Source of the DNA: Colwellia sp. E2M01
Lineage (GTDB): Bacteria > Pseudomonadota > Gammaproteobacteria > Enterobacterales > Alteromonadaceae
DNA: 64,000 bases
Assembly: GCF_018860585.1 (NCBI RefSeq)
Contig: NZ_JAHKPR010000020.1
Location: 29,740 to 93,739, forward strand
Reading direction: 5' to 3'
Positions 15,740-25,166 of the stretch are shown one piece after another. The notes under the pieces were generated by a model. The model did no database searches, was not told the DNA's origin, and saw only the letters and a list, made by a program, of their open reading frames with translations. The translations under genes were made by a program, and so were the position numbers. Within the stretch, counting starts at the first letter, position 1. The number at the start of each line of letters is the position of its first letter.

Positions 15740-17173
15740 TTAACGAGATCCTAACGGATAGCTTAGTATGTTTTTACACAAGTCACCCAGCTTTATCAAT
15801 GCCTTTAGCCTATGACCGGTAGTTGAGTGAGCGAAGCTGAGCCTGATGAAGTTTGAATAATTATCTGTAGAGGTAAACAACCTGCCAGGAGTAATGATTA
15901 TGCCTTCGGCTAGGGCATTATTATACAGCTTGAGCGTATTAATTTGTTTAGGTAGTTCAATCCAAATACTAAGCCCGCCTTCGGGGGTGGTAAAATTTGT
16001 TGATACTTGCCAGTGGTTTTTAATGCCGTTAATTAGCTGGTTTCGTTGTGCTAATAATATTTTTCGATATTGCAGTAAATGCCGTTCAAAACTGCCATCA
16101 GCCATAAAACTTGTTAAGCCATTTTGAACTGCTTGGCTAGTTGATAATTGATAGACTAACTTAAGATGCGTTACTTTTTTGTAATGCTTCTTCGTTACTA
16201 TCCAGCCAATACGTAAATCGCGTGATAGCGACTTTGAAAAAGAACTGCAAAGTATTACTTTGTCTTGCGTATCAAAACTCTTCAAGGGTTTTACATTACT
16301 ATGAAAACCTAAATCACCGTAAATATCATCTTCAATTAAGGTGATGTTTTTCTCAACGGCTAAGGCAACCATTTTTTGTTTTTCATTATCTGTCATTAGT
16401 GCGCCAGTAGGCGTGGAAAAATTAGCGGTTAGCACGCAGGCTTTAATTTGCCATTTATTCGTGGCATCCCTTAATGTTTCTGCTGTTATACCTGTTGTGA
16501 AACTACTGGGTAGCTCTACCACTTTTACCTGTAAATGCTCTAGCAATTGTAATACACCATAAAAAGCAGGGCTTTCAATCGCGACAATATCTCCAGCTTT
16601 ACAAGTTGAGGTTAGGGCGAGGAATAAGCTGTTTTGACAGCCTGAGGTAATACATATCTCGTCTGCTGCAATATTAATATCACGCTTTCTGTAATGTTTA
16701 CTAATTTGCTGCCTCAGTTCTTCATCGCCTTGAGGAGCAGAGTAATATAAAGCATTACTGTGTGGTTTATTTCTTAATGAACGACTGATATGGCGATTGA
16801 GTAACAATAAATTTTGTGGTGTTTGTGCGTTGTCTATAGGTTTTGGCGCAATATCAAAAGCAGCACCTCGTTTCATTATTTCATAAAATAACTCAGGTAC
16901 ATTTATAAGGGTGGGCACACTCATTACTAAGGGAGCACTATTAATATACGATGCTTGTTTGCTGGCAGATACATAATAACCAGACTTTATTTTAACAAAA
17001 ATAATGTCTCGAGCCTCTAAAGTATGCAGGGCTTTTTGCACGGATATTTTTGAACAAGAATAGGTTTTTGCTAACGCTCTAATTGAAGGGAGTTTTTCAT
17101 TTTCTTGCCATTTACCCTCGTCAATTTGAGCTTTTAACGTATTAGCGAGTTGTTCGTATTTGAATTGTCGCAC
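15740..17173 (-). CDS. MocR-type regulator (GntR domain with aminotransferase-like domain)
   Basis: A 477-residue fusion of an N-terminal GntR winged helix (about residues 1-70: FKYEQLANTLKAQI, LPSIRALAKTYSCSKISVQKAL) and a fold-type I PLP aminotransferase domain (about 110-460). The PLP lysine is in CSSFSKSLSRDLRIGW, after LIEDDIYGDL. MocR proteins are PLP-sensing regulators, often acting on the divergent gene, here ccoG, 118 bases away. The start is GTG with GCAGG close upstream, so the precise start is uncertain. The regulated pathway cannot be read from context; the divergent gene is a cytochrome oxidase assembly protein rather than a PLP enzyme. Confidence 0.9.
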   Translation of the reverse strand: MRQFKYEQLANTLKAQIDEGKWQENEKLPSIRALAKTYSCSKISVQKALHTLEARDIIFVKIKSGYYVSASKQASYINSAPLVMSVPTLINVPELFYEIMKRGAAFDIAPKPIDNAQTPQNLLLLNRHISRSLRNKPHSNALYYSAPQGDEELRQQISKHYRKRDINIAADEICITSGCQNSLFLALTSTCKAGDIVAIESPAFYGVLQLLEHLQVKVVELPSSFTTGITAETLRDATNKWQIKACVLTANFSTPTGALMTDNEKQKMVALAVEKNITLIEDDIYGDLGFHSNVKPLKSFDTQDKVILCSSFSKSLSRDLRIGWIVTKKHYKKVTHLKLVYQLSTSQAVQNGLTSFMADGSFERHLLQYRKILLAQRNQLINGIKNHWQVSTNFTTPEGGLSIWIELPKQINTLKLYNNALAEGIIITPGRLFTSTDNYSNFIRLSFAHSTTGHRLKALIKLGDLCKNILSYPLGSR

Positions 17174-17291
17174 CTGCTTTCACCAATATAGTTTTTTAAT
17201 CTGTACCTATTATAGTTTATTTGTGTGTATCTATTAATAACAGATTTGACCTTTAGACTGCATATATCGTAATTGGTTAGCGGAGAAAAAG

Positions 17292-18680
17292 GTGAGTTCA
17301 CCCTATTTGTCAAACAACAATCTTATTTTTAAAACAGCTGTCACTGATGACAAAATTTATATTCGAGAGCAGCAAGGTCGTTTTCAAAAAATCCGACGGT
17401 TATTAAGTTCCTTATTGATGATTATTTTTGTGTTAACGCCATTTATTAACTACGACGGCGAGCAAGCAATACTTATTGATATTGGCCAACAAAAAATACA
17501 TATATTTGCTTTTACTTTGTTTCCACAAGACTTAGTTATTTTTTGCTTATTTGGTATTTTTTCAGCCTTTTTATTATTTTATGTGACAAAAATATATGGT
17601 CGGGTGTGGTGTGGTTTTACTTGTCCGCAAACTATTTGGATGCTCATGTTCAACTGGGTTGAACGTAGAATTGAAGGTAGTCACAACCACAGTAAAGCAT
17701 TAGACAAACAACCTATTAGCTTAAATAAAGTGACTAAAAAAGTATTAAAGCATGTTATTTGGGGCAGTATTTCATTATTTACTGCTTTGGTATTCATCTC
17801 TTATTTCATACCTGTAGATGAACTTTATTATTCTTTTTTTACGTTAAAATCTTCAGTTATTGTTTTCTCTTGGGTGTTATTTTTCGCACTATGTACTTAT
17901 ATCAATGCGGGTTGGATACGGGAAAAAATGTGTTTGCATATGTGTCCTTACGCACGTTTTCAGTCAGCAATGTTTGATCAGTCAACCAAGCTTGTTAGTT
18001 ATGATGCTGTTCGTGGCGAAAACCGAGGAAAAAGAAAAATAACAGCGCCCAAAAATGCAAATATGGGCGATTGTGTCGATTGTAATTTGTGCGTGCAAGT
18101 ATGTCCTGTAGGTATTGATATAAGAGAAGGGATGCAGTACGAGTGTATTAATTGTGGTTTATGTGTTGATGCCTGTGATATGACCATGACTAAGTTTAAT
18201 TACCCTAAAGGACTTATTGCATTTTCCGCGACTAAAAGTACAAAATCTCCTTGGAAAAAACATTTAAGTTATGGTTCATGCGTTACTTTAAGCCTTGTTG
18301 CCATGGTTGTTTGGGGAATAAATTGGCAAAGTTTTGAGGTAAATATCATAAGAGATAGGCAGGCGCTGTATAGTGTTAATCAAGACGGTAAAATACAAAA
18401 CACTTATTTATTTAAAATCAGAAATAAATCTAACCAAGCTAAGGTCTATCAAATTAACCTTGTTGACTTCAATAATGGTCATATTGTCGAAGACAGCAAA
18501 GAAAGTCATCATAAAATAGCAGTACAACCGCAGGAATTGAAAATATCAGCCATTAGTGTGGTGGTTGATGACCATCAAATGAAAAGGCGCCGTGATATTA
18601 CTTTTGATGTGGTTGAAGCAGCGAGTAACAGTAGCATCACTAAAAACAGCTCTTTTTATAGTGGCAGTGGCGGCTGGTAA
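17292..18680 (+). CDS. ccoG: Cytochrome c oxidase accessory protein CcoG-like
   Basis: A membrane-bound 4Fe-4S protein of the FixG/RdxA/CcoG family, which in other bacteria reduces copper for assembly of cbb3 oxidase. The 462 residues show N-terminal membrane helices (about 35-55 and 80-100), the motif VWCGFTCPQTIWM, more helices at ~155-175 and ~185-200, then CMHMCPYARFQ-like CLHMCPYARFQ, two ferredoxin-type clusters CVDCNLCVQVCP and CINCGLCVDACDM near residues 260-300, a further helix at ~340 and a C-terminal Ig-like domain. The start is GTG with GGAGAAAAAG upstream. No ccoNOPQ genes are nearby, so this is an orphan copy, divergent from a MocR regulator. Confidence 0.9.
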   Translation: MSSPYLSNNNLIFKTAVTDDKIYIREQQGRFQKIRRLLSSLLMIIFVLTPFINYDGEQAILIDIGQQKIHIFAFTLFPQDLVIFCLFGIFSAFLLFYVTKIYGRVWCGFTCPQTIWMLMFNWVERRIEGSHNHSKALDKQPISLNKVTKKVLKHVIWGSISLFTALVFISYFIPVDELYYSFFTLKSSVIVFSWVLFFALCTYINAGWIREKMCLHMCPYARFQSAMFDQSTKLVSYDAVRGENRGKRKITAPKNANMGDCVDCNLCVQVCPVGIDIREGMQYECINCGLCVDACDMTMTKFNYPKGLIAFSATKSTKSPWKKHLSYGSCVTLSLVAMVVWGINWQSFEVNIIRDRQALYSVNQDGKIQNTYLFKIRNKSNQAKVYQINLVDFNNGHIVEDSKESHHKIAVQPQELKISAISVVVDDHQMKRRRDITFDVVEAASNSSITKNSSFYSGSGGW

Positions 18681-18826
18681 TAGATCAGTCTATTACTGCC
18701 GCGGCGGTATGGAGGCGCTTTTTTCTGCTCAATGTTGGCTACTTGCTTAACTATACAGGCGCTGCGTAGAAAAATGGCTTTTACTTCAACTTGGTTCAAT
18801 TAAATTAGACTGTAGTTTAATTAGCG

Positions 18827-20224
18827 TTATAGCTTAATATGCTGGCTAAAATTGTCTAATAACTCGTCTTGTCGGTGCGTTACAAATAAAATAGTTGAGT
18901 GGCTCTCCTGCATGATCATCTTAATGATTTTTAAAATACGCTGACGGTTAAACTCGTCTAAGCCTTGGGTTATTTCATCAAGTATTAATAACAGCGGTGC
19001 TTTAATTAGTGCTCGCACAATGAGTGTTAATCGCTGTTCCCCGAAACTTAATTCGTTAAACAAGGCACTTTCTTTATCGCCTAAACCAACCTTTTTTAAC
19101 CATTGACGGGCGTAAGTTATTTGATAGTTTTCGGTAGTTTGATATAAACCGATAGAATCAAAAAGACCTGACAACACTACGTTTAATAAACTGCCATTAA
19201 CGCGATATTGACGATGTAATTCAGGGGTAACTATGCCCATATTAGCTTTTAATTGCCAAATGCTTTCACCGCTTCCGCGTTTAATACCAAACAGGGTTAA
19301 GTCATTGCTATAACATTGGGTGCATTCGCCGGTAATTAAATTTAATAAGGTTGATTTACCGCTACCATTTTTGCCTGTTATCAAGGTGTGTTGTTGCGGT
19401 TTTACACTGACATTTAGCCCTTCAAAAACCGCTTTATTTTGATAACGCACAGTGCCATTCACTAATCTGAATAAATATTCATGGCTATAAGAAGAAAGGG
19501 TTTTAAACTCTTCAGGTAGGTCTATCTGTTCTGCATTAGAGTTAAAATAATCATTTAATTTTTGCTGAGTTTTTTCGTTACCTTGTGCGCCAATAACCGT
19601 AAATTCATTCTTTTTGATAATGGCGATTTGTTCACACCATGCGGGAATATCGCTACGATTACCTAATAGCAGTATTAACGTAATACCACGGTTATCGATA
19701 ATTTCTTTAAATAAGTTAGACAGTGTTTTACAGCTTTCGCGGTCTAAACTGTCGAACGGGTCTTCACAAACCAGTAATTTTTTACCCTGTAAAATAGCGG
19801 CAAGTATTAGTAATTTTCGACCTTCACCACTACTTAGCTGGCGATAACCTGAATCTAATAAATTATCTAAACCTACCGTTTTAATGAGCGGATCGTTTAA
19901 TTTTTTTTGTGGTAAAAACTCACGAACTAGGGTGCCAATATCTTGTTGGTTTATATCATCAGTCGCTTCAATTTTTAATTCATGTTCATAAATTTTTTGC
20001 TGTTCTTCAAAGGAAATGACTGCAATATCATTTTTGTTAGGCAACATTAATGTATCAACAGTAGTAGGTTTAATTTCGCTTGTTAATACATGAGCAATAG
20101 ATTGCTTGCCAGAGTCTATTGTGCCGAGAACACACCAAGACTTAGCTTGCCCTATAGTCCAGTTTTCTATCATTATTTCTGGGTGGTAATAATTGTTAAT
20201 GGTTGAGTTTAATAGACTAGACAT
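18827..20224 (-). CDS. modF: ModF-like duplicated ABC ATPase
   Basis: A 465-residue protein with two ABC ATPase domains and no membrane domain, as in ModF, an ATPase linked by sequence to molybdate transport whose exact role is unclear. The first Walker A is degenerate (GTIDSGKQSI), but the LSSGEGRKLLI signature and LLVCEDPFDSLD Walker B are kept. The second domain is canonical: GKNGSGKSTLLNL, LSFGEQRLTLI and LLILDEITQGLD. The ATG is clear. The gene stands alone and there are no mod transport genes in the window. The degenerate first site suggests one-sided ATP hydrolysis. Confidence 0.85.
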   Translation of the reverse strand: MSSLLNSTINNYYHPEIMIENWTIGQAKSWCVLGTIDSGKQSIAHVLTSEIKPTTVDTLMLPNKNDIAVISFEEQQKIYEHELKIEATDDINQQDIGTLVREFLPQKKLNDPLIKTVGLDNLLDSGYRQLSSGEGRKLLILAAILQGKKLLVCEDPFDSLDRESCKTLSNLFKEIIDNRGITLILLLGNRSDIPAWCEQIAIIKKNEFTVIGAQGNEKTQQKLNDYFNSNAEQIDLPEEFKTLSSYSHEYLFRLVNGTVRYQNKAVFEGLNVSVKPQQHTLITGKNGSGKSTLLNLITGECTQCYSNDLTLFGIKRGSGESIWQLKANMGIVTPELHRQYRVNGSLLNVVLSGLFDSIGLYQTTENYQITYARQWLKKVGLGDKESALFNELSFGEQRLTLIVRALIKAPLLLILDEITQGLDEFNRQRILKIIKMIMQESHSTILFVTHRQDELLDNFSQHIKL

Positions 20225-20287
20225 GTAATACCTTTGATAAACTTAAGTGAGATAACTATTTAGTGTGAGCCATAAATGTATTGTGAG

Positions 20288-20503
20288 CTAAAAAATAACA
20301 CGGTTGTTTCCTGAATTTTTAGCCTTGTAGAGTTGTTTGTCGGCTAAATTTATCAACATTTTTAAGCTCAGTATTATTGTTATTGTGGTAAATATATTTT
20401 GTTGAGTAATATCTGAGGCTTGGCTGAAGCTTAGCGGACTAAAGAGTACGGTGCAAAGAATACTCAACCAGAGAACTTGCATTTTAATACTGTCATTCAT
20501 CAA
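20288..20503 (-). pseudogene. Collapsed GGDEF gene: membrane start joined to GGDEF tail
   Basis: A 71-codon frame whose first ~45 residues are hydrophobic (signal or membrane helix VLWLSILCTVLFSPLSF) and whose last residues ADKQLYKAKNSGNNRVIF match the usual C-terminal end of diguanylate cyclases (ADxALYxAKxxGRNRV). The whole catalytic core, including the GGDEF loop, is missing. I read this as a large internal in-frame deletion of a membrane diguanylate cyclase. It could be expressed as a small protein but cannot make cyclic di-GMP. Confidence 0.7.
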
Positions 20504-20600
20504 TATCAGTACTCAATGGTAAATAATAAGAAGACTATTAGACCTATTGTAACTTTAAAAATGATTATACGAAGTGGCCACTAAATTAATTTAAGTATAA

Positions 20601-20631
20601 AAAACAGCCGATAATATGAGTATTATCGGCT
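20601..20631 (-). terminator. Terminator of the polyol operon
   Basis: A perfect 11-base stem, AGCCGATAATA with TATTATCGGCT, loop of four bases, followed by GTTTTTTAT on the reverse strand, 30 bases after the kinase stop. Confidence 0.88.
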
Positions 20632-20662
20632 ATATGAGGTATGAATGTAGCTAGACCTTTAA

Positions 20663-21613
20663 TTAAGCGGGGTTAATAAACGCTTCAATCGCCTCAAGTG
20701 ATAGTTCAGGAGTGGCTCCTTGATTTTCGGCTACCATAGCACCAACAGCACAAGCAAAATCAACAGCATATTGAGCATCGGTTGTACTACATAATTGGTA
20801 GATTAAGGAGCCTAAGAAAGAATCACCTGCTCCCACGGTATCAACGACGTTAATTAAAAAACCCGAGTTATAATAATTGTTGTCGTTAATTTTCAGTAAT
20901 GCACCGTGTTGACCTTTGGTTACACACAAATAAGCGGTATTGGTTTGCTCGGCAATAAAGTTTAAGTTCTGTTCTAATGAGTTAAATTTTGAGCCCATTG
21001 CATGGGCTATTTCATATAATTCATCGTCGTTGAGCTTAATAAAATCAGCACTTTTCATTAAAGTTATTAAAGTTTCAAGTTGGTAGTGTGGCTTACGTAA
21101 GTTAACGTCGAATATTTTAAAGTTTGCTACGTCAATAAGCGCATTTAATGTGGTTAATGACTCTTGTTGACGCCCAACTAAGCTGCCATAAACAAAAACG
21201 TCTGAACTGCTCACTTGGTCAATAAGTGCAGGTGTTAAGGCGATATTGTCCCATGCTGTATCGCTAACTATTTCATAAGTTGCTGAGCCGCGTTTATCTA
21301 AAGTCACTTCAACGGTACTGGTACCTTTATCAGAATTGATCGCGATAAAGTCGCTATTAATAATGGCTGCATCATTGTGTGGCGTAGAAAAATTACGTGA
21401 CTTTATCTCAGCAAGTAACTCATAACCTAACGGATCATTGCCAACAGCACTGATTATTTGCGTGTTAATTCCTAAGGAGTTCAAGCGTAAACATACATTT
21501 AAAGGTGCGCCACCTAAACGTTTTCCGTCAGCAAAACAGTCCCAAAGTACTTCACCAAAACAAGTAATTGATATATCGCTAGCGGCTTTATTATTAATAA
21601 ATAAACTGTTCAT
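20663..21613 (-). CDS. PfkB-family sugar kinase, probable fructokinase
   Basis: A 316-residue ribokinase-fold (PfkB) kinase. The N-terminal signature GEVLWDCFADGKRLGGAPLN fits fructokinases, where GGAP follows the substrate loop. The second signature DTVGAGDSFLGSLIYQL near residue 250 holds the catalytic aspartate and the anion hole. FDVNLRKPHY is also typical of fructokinases. It is the last gene of the polyol operon and its ATG overlaps the stop of the dehydrogenase gene by one base, with GAGGAGG as a strong Shine-Dalgarno sequence. In context it would phosphorylate the ketose made by that dehydrogenase. Exact sugar is inferred. Confidence 0.88.
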   Translation of the reverse strand: MNSLFINNKAASDISITCFGEVLWDCFADGKRLGGAPLNVCLRLNSLGINTQIISAVGNDPLGYELLAEIKSRNFSTPHNDAAIINSDFIAINSDKGTSTVEVTLDKRGSATYEIVSDTAWDNIALTPALIDQVSSSDVFVYGSLVGRQQESLTTLNALIDVANFKIFDVNLRKPHYQLETLITLMKSADFIKLNDDELYEIAHAMGSKFNSLEQNLNFIAEQTNTAYLCVTKGQHGALLKINDNNYYNSGFLINVVDTVGAGDSFLGSLIYQLCSTTDAQYAVDFACAVGAMVAENQGATPELSLEAIEAFINPA

Positions 21614-23178
21614 TATTTTGCCTCCTCAGTAACAGTAAGACGTTTTTGTATGAGGATATTGCCCATAATGTTTTTTATATTACTCGCCGGCGCATAAAGA
21701 GCATTAATCGCATCACTATATAATTCAGTAAAGGCGGGTTTATTCATTAAATCGCCGAATAAGCTGTTTAGTTTTAAAAAGGCGAGGCTATCAGTCTGCG
21801 TATTTTGTGCGTATTGCGTTAACTCTGTTTGCATCGCATCTTGAATAGTTAATGGCTGTTGCGCTTGATTTACTTGTTTGTCGCTATATAAACACCAAGT
21901 AGCAATCACTAATGCCGCTAAAGAGCAGTCGCGATTCGCGGCTAGGTTTTCATTAATGGTAGCAATTAAAAACTTCGGTAACTTAGCTGAGCTTTCAGAG
22001 CAAATACGCGACAAACTGTCTTTGATGTTAGGGTTGGCGAAACGCTCAATTAAAGTATTTTTGTATTGGTTTAAATCAATACCGTCTAACTGGTCTAGCA
22101 AAGGTGTGACTTCTAAATCCATAAAAGCACGTAGATACTCGGCAAAGTCTTTATCTGACACAGTTTCATCTATGGTTGCATAACCATGAATTGATCCTAA
22201 TAAACCTAGTACAGAGTGACCTGCATTTAATAACCGTATTTTCATTTTTTCAAACGGAGTTACATCAGCCACAAGTTGTGCGCCGACCTTGTCCCAATTT
22301 GGGCGACCGTTACTAAAGTTGTCTTCAATTACCCATTGTGAAAAAGCCTCGCAAGTGATTGGCCATTCATCGCTTAATTCAAAGTTTTTTGCTACGTAAT
22401 CAATATCAGCTTTAGTGGTTACTGGCGTTATACGATCGACCATGGCATTAGGAAATTGAACATTTTGTGCAATCCAATGACTCAATCCTGAGTTGTTGTG
22501 TATTGTATCTTGATGAAAAGCATCTTGTTGTGCGGTAAAGGTTAAGAGCATTTTACGGGTAACGTTGCCATTGTGTTGAATATTGTCACAAGACTGTATG
22601 GTAAATGCTTTCATGCCTTTAGCTTTACGCACTCGTAATGCGGCGGCAATATAGCCAAACGCGGTTATAGGATCATTCGGATGAGCAATGTCATGGGTAA
22701 TATCTGGGTTAGTTACATCTAACTCACCTGTGCTCGGGTGAACGTTGTAACCGCCTTCAGTAATGGTTAACGAAACTATTTTAGTGTCAATATGTGCTAA
22801 TTTATCAATTACAGCTTGTTTGTTGTCAGGGGCAAATATGAAGTCGATCATTGAGCCGATAACTTTGTTATCAATTTGTCCATTAGGATGGCGTACCACT
22901 AATGAGTATAAGTAGTCTTGCTTTACTAAAATATCGCGTAAACCACGGTTATTTTCTAATAAACCAATACCACAAATTGCCCATTGCTCTGAGCCAGGTG
23001 TTTTTAATAATTCATCACAATAAACCGCTTGATGAGCACGATGAAAACCACCGACACCAATATGCACTATGCCTGCTTTAAGTTGGCTACGGTCATAGCT
23101 TGGGAATTCAATATTGTTAGGTAAACCAGTTAAGCTTGCTTGGTTTAATATTGCTTGATTTAATGAATCAGTCGTCAT
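21613..23178 (-). CDS. Mannitol dehydrogenase family oxidoreductase
   Basis: A long-chain polyol dehydrogenase of about 521 residues, NAD-dependent, oxidising mannitol, arabitol or a similar polyol to the ketose; uronate reductases belong to the same family. The N-terminal GIVHIGVGGFHRAHQAVY is the Rossmann motif of the group, and KMKIRLLNAGHSVLGLLG holds the catalytic Lys, Asn and His (K-x5-N-x2-H). I set the start at the ATG at 23178 because AAGGAA lies upstream; the longer frame begins with a TTG inside that site. It is followed with one-base overlap by the sugar kinase gene and preceded by an NCS1 permease, so a polyol route is likely. Substrate is not settled. Confidence 0.9.
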   Translation of the reverse strand: MTTDSLNQAILNQASLTGLPNNIEFPSYDRSQLKAGIVHIGVGGFHRAHQAVYCDELLKTPGSEQWAICGIGLLENNRGLRDILVKQDYLYSLVVRHPNGQIDNKVIGSMIDFIFAPDNKQAVIDKLAHIDTKIVSLTITEGGYNVHPSTGELDVTNPDITHDIAHPNDPITAFGYIAAALRVRKAKGMKAFTIQSCDNIQHNGNVTRKMLLTFTAQQDAFHQDTIHNNSGLSHWIAQNVQFPNAMVDRITPVTTKADIDYVAKNFELSDEWPITCEAFSQWVIEDNFSNGRPNWDKVGAQLVADVTPFEKMKIRLLNAGHSVLGLLGSIHGYATIDETVSDKDFAEYLRAFMDLEVTPLLDQLDGIDLNQYKNTLIERFANPNIKDSLSRICSESSAKLPKFLIATINENLAANRDCSLAALVIATWCLYSDKQVNQAQQPLTIQDAMQTELTQYAQNTQTDSLAFLKLNSLFGDLMNKPAFTELYSDAINALYAPASNIKNIMGNILIQKRLTVTEEAK

Positions 23179-23296
23179 GTTTTTTTCCTTACTCAATAGC
23201 CTTGAGTCTAACTTTAGGCTGGCTAAAGACGTATGCTATGCCAGCGTATATTTGTATAAATACGTTAATAATAGCCACTCTCTACAGGGCGGTTAA

Positions 23297-25012
23297 TTAG
23301 GTATTGAGTGCTTTTTGTCTTTTAAGTGACATATAAGCACTGGCAAAATAGGTGATGGTAAAAATGAAACAGTAAAACTCAAATTGGCTTTTATTGGTTT
23401 CATAAATCGCCATGGTTTCGCTGAAGAACATCACCTGACAAGCAAAGGCGGTAATCACTAATAATGAAATAACTGAGACAGCATTCAACAGTTTGCTTAT
23501 ACCGCTAGTATCTTCAATAAAAGGTTTGTCGTTAATGGCTTGCTTGGCTTGATAAGCAACAATTTGTTGTTGTTCAAGCGCTTCTGCGGCAACGTCTTCA
23601 CTGTAGTCTTGATCTGCGCCATATTTTTTCGCTAATAAGGTATAAACAACAATGCTGAATAGCCAAGTAGGGATGAACAAGTAATAAAACGACATCACAT
23701 CGAGAATATTTAATCCAAAGCCAAACACTAAGGACAGTGCCCAAGTGGCAATAGCAGGAATGCTGCGTGATATTTTTTGATATTTAGCCCAGTAGCGAGT
23801 TAAACCAATTTTTGGGAATATTACATGTTCAGCAAATACAATGCCGCCTACAGGTACAACTAATAGTCCTGCGTAGGTAAGTAGTGGTAGCATTTGTGAA
23901 AATACAAAGGGAAAGCAAGCAATAATTACCGTAACAATGCCTACAATGGCGGTAGTTTTTTCACGGGTTTGATTAACAAAAATAGACTGTGCCGCTAAAC
24001 CGGCACGATATAAATTAGCGTTAGCTGTAGTCCAACCGGCAATAATAATAATGACAAATCCTGTTAAGCCTAAGGCGTGATAAGCCACATCACCGGGATC
24101 TAACTGTACTATGGTAGTTTTAAGTAAAACCGCCGCACCAGCGCCCATAATGCCCGCTGAGATCCAAGCAATATAATGTCCGAAGAACATACCAACACCT
24201 GAAAATAAACCGTAACTTTTACGTTTAGCAAAGCGAAAGGTTGCCATGTCAATTAAACCAAAATGGGTAATAGAGTTAGCTGCCCAAGCAAAGCCAATCA
24301 CTTCGAAGAGACCGATACCTTTTTCGCCATCACTGGTAAATCCTGTCCAAATAGAGCTGTCTCCAATAGCGAGAAAATCTGCCCAACCTGTTGCGGTTGT
24401 TGTGCCTAATACATGATTAGATAAGGCAGGAAATAAAGTAAATGAACCGGCAATGAAAATAACAAATAACCAAGGGGCACACACTTTAGAAAAGTCGGCT
24501 ACGGTTGAAAAGCCATACATAGCAACAAACACCACGATAGAGCCTACTGCGAGTACAATCATCACAAACCAAAAACTACTGGGATACCAATTGAGCTGCG
24601 CGGGAATATCAAAGGCAAACCTGACCGCAGTGGCGGATACGGTTATCATGGCGGCGGAGATCACCGAAAATATTACCACATTCGCCCAGTTATAGAGCTT
24701 GGTCATTGAATTACCGGCAATTTTATTGAGGTAATTATATAAACTTAAACGTGTTTCTACGGCGATTGGTGCGGTTAATAACCACCAAGAACACATAGCT
24801 AGTAGGTTACCAATTAATAATCCGAGTAAAATATCTTTAGTTGAGGCGCCTAAGGCTACAAAAGTTGCGCCAATAACAAATTCGGTAGCGGCAACATGCT
24901 CGCCTGCATATAAACCTGCGAAATGTTTCCAACCATGGAGCTTATTTTTTGCAATAGGCATCTGTTCTTCATTTATTTCACTAAATGAATTTTCATTTTT
25001 AATGTTTGACAT
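23297..25012 (-). CDS. NCS1-family permease in a polyol operon
   Basis: A 571-residue membrane protein with about 12 helices, of the nucleobase:cation symporter-1 (cytosine/purine, hydantoin, thiamine) family. Visible family traits are the N-terminal HGWKHFAGLYAGEHVAATEF, with residues 30-60 forming helix 1, the TANANLYRAGLAAQ region in helix 8 and the PVGGIVFAEH segment. A hydrophilic insert (residues ~475-510) is rich in Glu, Ala and Gln. Known NCS1 members carry nucleobases, but the operon encodes a mannitol-dehydrogenase-type enzyme and a sugar kinase, so a polyol substrate is inferred and would be unusual. AGGAAAG precedes the ATG. Confidence 0.85.
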   Translation of the reverse strand: MSNIKNENSFSEINEEQMPIAKNKLHGWKHFAGLYAGEHVAATEFVIGATFVALGASTKDILLGLLIGNLLAMCSWWLLTAPIAVETRLSLYNYLNKIAGNSMTKLYNWANVVIFSVISAAMITVSATAVRFAFDIPAQLNWYPSSFWFVMIVLAVGSIVVFVAMYGFSTVADFSKVCAPWLFVIFIAGSFTLFPALSNHVLGTTTATGWADFLAIGDSSIWTGFTSDGEKGIGLFEVIGFAWAANSITHFGLIDMATFRFAKRKSYGLFSGVGMFFGHYIAWISAGIMGAGAAVLLKTTIVQLDPGDVAYHALGLTGFVIIIIAGWTTANANLYRAGLAAQSIFVNQTREKTTAIVGIVTVIIACFPFVFSQMLPLLTYAGLLVVPVGGIVFAEHVIFPKIGLTRYWAKYQKISRSIPAIATWALSLVFGFGLNILDVMSFYYLFIPTWLFSIVVYTLLAKKYGADQDYSEDVAAEALEQQQIVAYQAKQAINDKPFIEDTSGISKLLNAVSVISLLVITAFACQVMFFSETMAIYETNKSQFEFYCFIFTITYFASAYMSLKRQKALNT

Positions 25013-25166
25013 CTGTTCTTTCCTCGTATCATTTGCACTTACCTTCGGTACGACTAATACTAGTCTCCTAGTTAAATGCTTGTAGCTGTTTTGAGCGCTA
25101 CTCTTTTATGTCGACTACCTTTCTTAGGTTTATTGGCAGTACTATTTATTATAAGATGTTAAGTTA

